59,393 nucleotides of DNA from Phycisphaerales bacterium. Its GTDB lineage: Bacteria; Planctomycetota; Phycisphaerae; Tepidisphaerales; Tepidisphaeraceae. Below, one piece after another: positions 56,863 through 59,393 of the stretch. The stretch is taken from the NCBI GenBank assembly GCA_020847545.1, contig JADLBV010000028.1, forward strand, positions 1-59,393, written 5' to 3'. Below the pieces are notes generated by a model, which searched no databases, had not been told where the DNA came from, and saw nothing but the letters and a program-made list of their open reading frames with translations. Position 1 is the first letter of the stretch, and each line of letters starts with the position of its first letter. A program made the position numbers and the translations under genes.

Positions 56863-57936
56863 GTGGCAGAAGATGAATCGACATTGGAAGAATCGGGCGT
56901 TTTGCCGGTTGAGGAGGGCGAAGCGGATGTGGAGCATTTCCACTGGCGGGTTTCCAAGAACCTGACCCGTCGGATCGACCAGTACCTGGTGGATCGGGTG
57001 GGGTATTTGTCGCGGGCGGGGGTGCAGCGGCTGATTGATGAGGGGTTGGTCAAGGTCAATGGCCGGGTGGTCAAGGCCAGTTATCATCCCAAGGATGGGG
57101 ATGAGGTGGAGATGGTCGCCCCGCCCGAGCCGGTGGCGCAGATCGTCCCGGAGCCGATCCCGCTGGAGATCATCTATGAGGATGAGCATTTTCTTGCGAT
57201 CAATAAACAGGCGGATCTGATCGTCCACCCGGCACGAGGCAAATGGACCGGCACGCTGGTCAACGGGCTGGTCCATTACGGCAAAAAATGGTCAACCCTC
57301 AATGGAGACTGGCGGCCGGGGATTTTGCACCGGCTGGACCGCAACACCACGGGGGTGATGCTGGTTGCCAAGTCGGATGAGGCCCACTGGCGGCTGGCGA
57401 GGCAGTTTGAGAACCGGACGATTCAAAAGACCTATATGGCGGTGGTGCATGGGGTTCCGGAGCTGAAATCGGATGTGATCGACATGCCGATCGGAAAGGA
57501 CCGGTATATTCGTGAAAAACAGGCGGTGCGAAAGGTCGAAAACGGCGGCCGGCCGGCGGTGACGCGGTATGAGATCCTGGAACAGTATGACACTCCGCTG
57601 GAGGCGACATTGGGGGAGTCCCCCTTTGCCACGGATCGTCGGTTGCCGGCCCCGCCGGCGCGGTATGCGCTGGTCAAATTATCACCTAAAACCGGCCGTA
57701 CACATCAGTTACGGGTGCATTTGTCTCATTTGGGATACCCCATTGTGGCCGATACGATGTATGGGGGGCGGATCTTTGAGTTTGCCGATTATCGGCTGGA
57801 ACGACAGGCTTTACATGCGTTTGAGATCACATTTGTGCATCCGGGGACACTGGAGACGATGACGTTGCAGGCCCCATTGCCGGCGGATTTGACGCGGTTA
57901 TTGGAGATTTTACGCAATCCGGTAACAATGGGTTGA
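56863..57936 (+). CDS. rluD: RluA-family 23S rRNA pseudouridine synthase (RluD-like)
   Basis: A 357-residue enzyme. An N-terminal S4 RNA-binding domain (RRIDQYLVDRVGYLSRAGVQ with RLIDEGLVKVNG) is followed by the catalytic domain. The active-site D159 is in LHRLDRNTTGVMLVAKS. The RluD end block TGRTHQLRVHLSHLGYPIVA is intact. It should modify large-subunit rRNA uridines near 1911-1917. The start is GTG 56863. Next comes tatA. Confidence 0.9.
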   Translation: MAEDESTLEESGVLPVEEGEADVEHFHWRVSKNLTRRIDQYLVDRVGYLSRAGVQRLIDEGLVKVNGRVVKASYHPKDGDEVEMVAPPEPVAQIVPEPIPLEIIYEDEHFLAINKQADLIVHPARGKWTGTLVNGLVHYGKKWSTLNGDWRPGILHRLDRNTTGVMLVAKSDEAHWRLARQFENRTIQKTYMAVVHGVPELKSDVIDMPIGKDRYIREKQAVRKVENGGRPAVTRYEILEQYDTPLEATLGESPFATDRRLPAPPARYALVKLSPKTGRTHQLRVHLSHLGYPIVADTMYGGRIFEFADYRLERQALHAFEITFVHPGTLETMTLQAPLPADLTRLLEILRNPVTMG

Positions 57937-57993
57937 AAAATCGACTATAATGAATAGTCAGGCGGCGACATGCCGCTGGATGAGAGGTTTATC

Positions 57994-58317
57994 ATGACAC
58001 TGTTGGCATTGGGTTGGCCTGGGCCGTTTGAATTGTTGATTCTGGCGGGGCTTGGGTTGTTGATCTTCGGCAAGCGACTGCCGGAGGTGGGGCGCAGCAT
58101 CGGCAAGACCATCGTGGAGTTCAAAAAGGGGATGAAAGAGGTCGAGACCGAGATTTACGAGAATGATGAGGAGCAGACGCAGGCCGGTGCGCCACGCAAG
58201 AACATCGGACAGACGGCCCGGTTTGATCCGTATACCGGCAAGCCACTGCCGAGGACATCGGAGACGGTGGAGAGCAAGGCGGGTTCGGGGCACAGTGAGT
58301 CCGGCCAGTCGAGTTGA
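57994..58317 (+). CDS. tatA: Sec-independent protein translocase TatA-type subunit
   Basis: A 107-residue TatA/E-like protein. FELLILAGLGLLIFGKRLPE is the N-terminal membrane helix with the conserved FGKRLPEVGRS amphipathic start, and IGKTIVEFKKGMKEVETEIY is the amphipathic helix. A long acidic/polar C-terminal tail follows. It oligomerises to form the export pore for folded proteins. The ATG follows GAGAGG. No tatC is in the window. Confidence 0.9.
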   Translation: MTLLALGWPGPFELLILAGLGLLIFGKRLPEVGRSIGKTIVEFKKGMKEVETEIYENDEEQTQAGAPRKNIGQTARFDPYTGKPLPRTSETVESKAGSGHSESGQSS

Positions 58318-58320
58318 GCC

Positions 58321-59043
58321 ATGATCGGCAGATGGATCGGGATGATCGTGATCGCGGCGGGGTTGGCGCTGGCGGGCATCAGCCGGGGGGCGACATCACA
58401 AGGCCGGGGTGGGTTAAGCATCATCTTGCCGGAGTTGAGGTTTGAGCAGACGCCGATGGGGGAGGTGTATGATTTTTTGCGGGATGTGGCGGGGATCAAT
58501 CTGCATGTGAACTGGCGGGCGCTGGAGGAGGCGGGGGTGTCGCGAGACATGCCAGTCAATATCCATCTCAATGGCGTGTCGGTGCGGAAGGTGCTGGATT
58601 TGATCTTGGCAGAGTCCGGATCGGCGGATCGGTTGACGTGGTATGTGGATGATGGGGTGGTGGAGGTGACCACGCGCGAGGTGGCTGATCGAAGAACGAT
58701 GATGCGGGTCTATCCGATTGATGATCTGATCATGGAAATCCTCGACTTCGTGGGGCCGGCGCTGGACCTGAGCAGCGCCACCCAGGGCGGCAGCCGAAGC
58801 GGCGGAGGGGGCGGGAGCGCCTCGGGCGGCAGCCTGCTGAAAGACACCGGCAACGAAGACCGCGACCAGCCCCTCACCAAGGCCCAGCGCGTGCAGGCCC
58901 TGATCGACCTGATCACCCAGACCATCCAGCCGGACATCTGGCGCGTCAACGGCGGCACGGCCACGATCACTTATCTCAACGGTTCGCTGATCGTCAACGC
59001 TCCTCGCTCGGTGCAGGAGGCCATCGGCGGGCCGGTGGATTAG
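58321..59043 (+). CDS. Secretin-type STN domain protein
   Basis: A 240-residue exported protein. The signal peptide is MIGRWIGMIVIAAGLALAGIS. An STN-like domain follows: LRFEQTPMGEVYDFLRDVAG with INLHVNWRALEEAGVSRDMP and VRKVLDLILAESG, the fold that opens secretins and TonB-dependent receptors. The central linker is glycine/serine-rich (GGSRSGGGGGSASGGSLLK). The C terminus (LIDLITQTIQPDIWRVNGGT, then ATITYLNGSLIVNAPRSVQE) resembles the domain found at the end of planctomycete secretin-like proteins. It is not followed by a secretin beta-barrel here. It follows tatA by three bases. Confidence 0.65.
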   Translation: MIGRWIGMIVIAAGLALAGISRGATSQGRGGLSIILPELRFEQTPMGEVYDFLRDVAGINLHVNWRALEEAGVSRDMPVNIHLNGVSVRKVLDLILAESGSADRLTWYVDDGVVEVTTREVADRRTMMRVYPIDDLIMEILDFVGPALDLSSATQGGSRSGGGGGSASGGSLLKDTGNEDRDQPLTKAQRVQALIDLITQTIQPDIWRVNGGTATITYLNGSLIVNAPRSVQEAIGGPVD

Positions 59044-59290
59044 AAGTCAACCGTGGTTAAACCCAACAAATCTTTCATTCGCCCCGGCAGGGGCGATGGC
59101 GTGTAGCCACGGGTGAAGCATCGTGGCAAAGCCGCTGATGCGCAACCCGTAGAAGAGAACTCGCCCTCAAATCTGCCCCGCAAGGGGCAGAGGAAAGCTT
59201 CCTTTGCCCCTTGCGGGGCAAGTCGGGGGTTTGTCTTCCACGGGTTGCGCACCGGGATTGATTAAAGGACGTAGCCAATCCCGTTCGGCA
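59044..59290. repeat. Palindromic repeat region
   Basis: This stretch contains a 22-bp stem (59174-59195 with 59199-59220, one G-T pair, three-base loop) with TGCCCCGCAAGGGGCA at its base. Flanking pieces CCACGGGTGAAGCATCGTGG and CACGGGTTGCGCACC are also partly self-complementary. I see no gene in 59044-59334; a dispersed, transposon-derived repeat is likely. Confidence 0.6.
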
Positions 59291-59334
59291 CACCTGTTGT
59301 TGTTTGGAATCCGGGGGTTGATCTCGTTGTGAGC

Positions 59335-59393
59335 ATGGTCGGATGGCGCTGGGGGGGTGGTCTGAATTGGCTGGGCGCGATCGAGGGCGAATA
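59335..59393 (+). CDS. Possible start of a further gene, cut by the window end
   Basis: An open frame of 19 complete codons begins MVGWRWGGGLNWLGAIEGE and runs off the window end. There is no clear ribosome binding site and it follows a repeat. Confidence 0.2.
   Translation, partial: MVGWRWGGGLNWLGAIEGE

Noticed and set aside
1-59393. CRISPR array or tRNA/rRNA genes
   Set aside because: No regularly spaced direct repeats, no tRNA-like T-loop with acceptor pairing and no rRNA-like stretch were found by reading both strands.

Overview
The window looks like chromosomal DNA of a planctomycete, probably of the Phycisphaerae branch. The clues are a secreted beta-helix protein with the N-terminal LEGRNYLSS signature of planctomycete exported proteins, a short C-terminal PLPAA sorting tail on another exported protein, membrane proteins with N-terminal zinc ribbons, a glycine-tract TIM44/TerB protein, two adjacent clpP genes, and many small membrane or lipoproteins of planctomycete type. 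There are no tRNA, rRNA or CRISPR arrays that I can see, and no phage or plasmid backbone.

Layout. 0-12.9 kb: a REP-associated transposase with its cognate hairpin; an aminotransferase/amidohydrolase pair; lexA with a candidate operator and an overlapping upstream frame; DoxX and ComM-like proteins; a divergent thioredoxin-like/HxlR pair around a perfect palindrome; a TSUP/DUF1634 transporter pair; a membrane coiled-coil protein with a BRCT-like tail; and a TIM44/TerB protein. 12.9-23.7 kb: a sorting-tail exported protein, two glycosyltransferases, a nuclease-like protein, holB, truA, and several genes whose ends or middles carry short dispersed repeats. 23.7-31 kb: a ferredoxin-NADP reductase-like gene, a membrane HTH protein, parB, a perfect parS site in an AT-rich gap, then nuoD, nuoE and nuoF interrupted by a hicAB toxin-antitoxin pair, a phosphatase and two small genes. 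31-38 kb: the beta-helix protein, a DUF89 phosphatase, clpP-VOC-clpP, a lipoprotein and a polyferredoxin. 38-53 kb: a cation efflux protein, gdhA, dapF, HEAT and TPR proteins, an AI-2E family permease, a four-gene membrane/HDAC/sigma-like operon, an FAD reductase and a GT39 enzyme. 53-59.4 kb: a BglII-like endonuclease convergent with an MT-A70 adenine methyltransferase, then a DUF155-like protein, an rluD-like gene, tatA, an STN-domain protein and a palindromic repeat.

The main large-scale signal is a switch in base composition. Left of about 25 kb the + strand is C-rich even inside + strand genes; right of about 27 kb it is G-rich even inside - strand genes. The switch coincides with parB, parS and an AT-rich gap, so the window probably spans the chromosome's replication origin. 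The second theme is gene remodelling by dispersed repeats, several of which lie in frame inside coding regions. The third is accessory cargo (HicAB, phosphatase, repeat) inside a split nuo cluster, and a restriction-modification pair of unusual composition.
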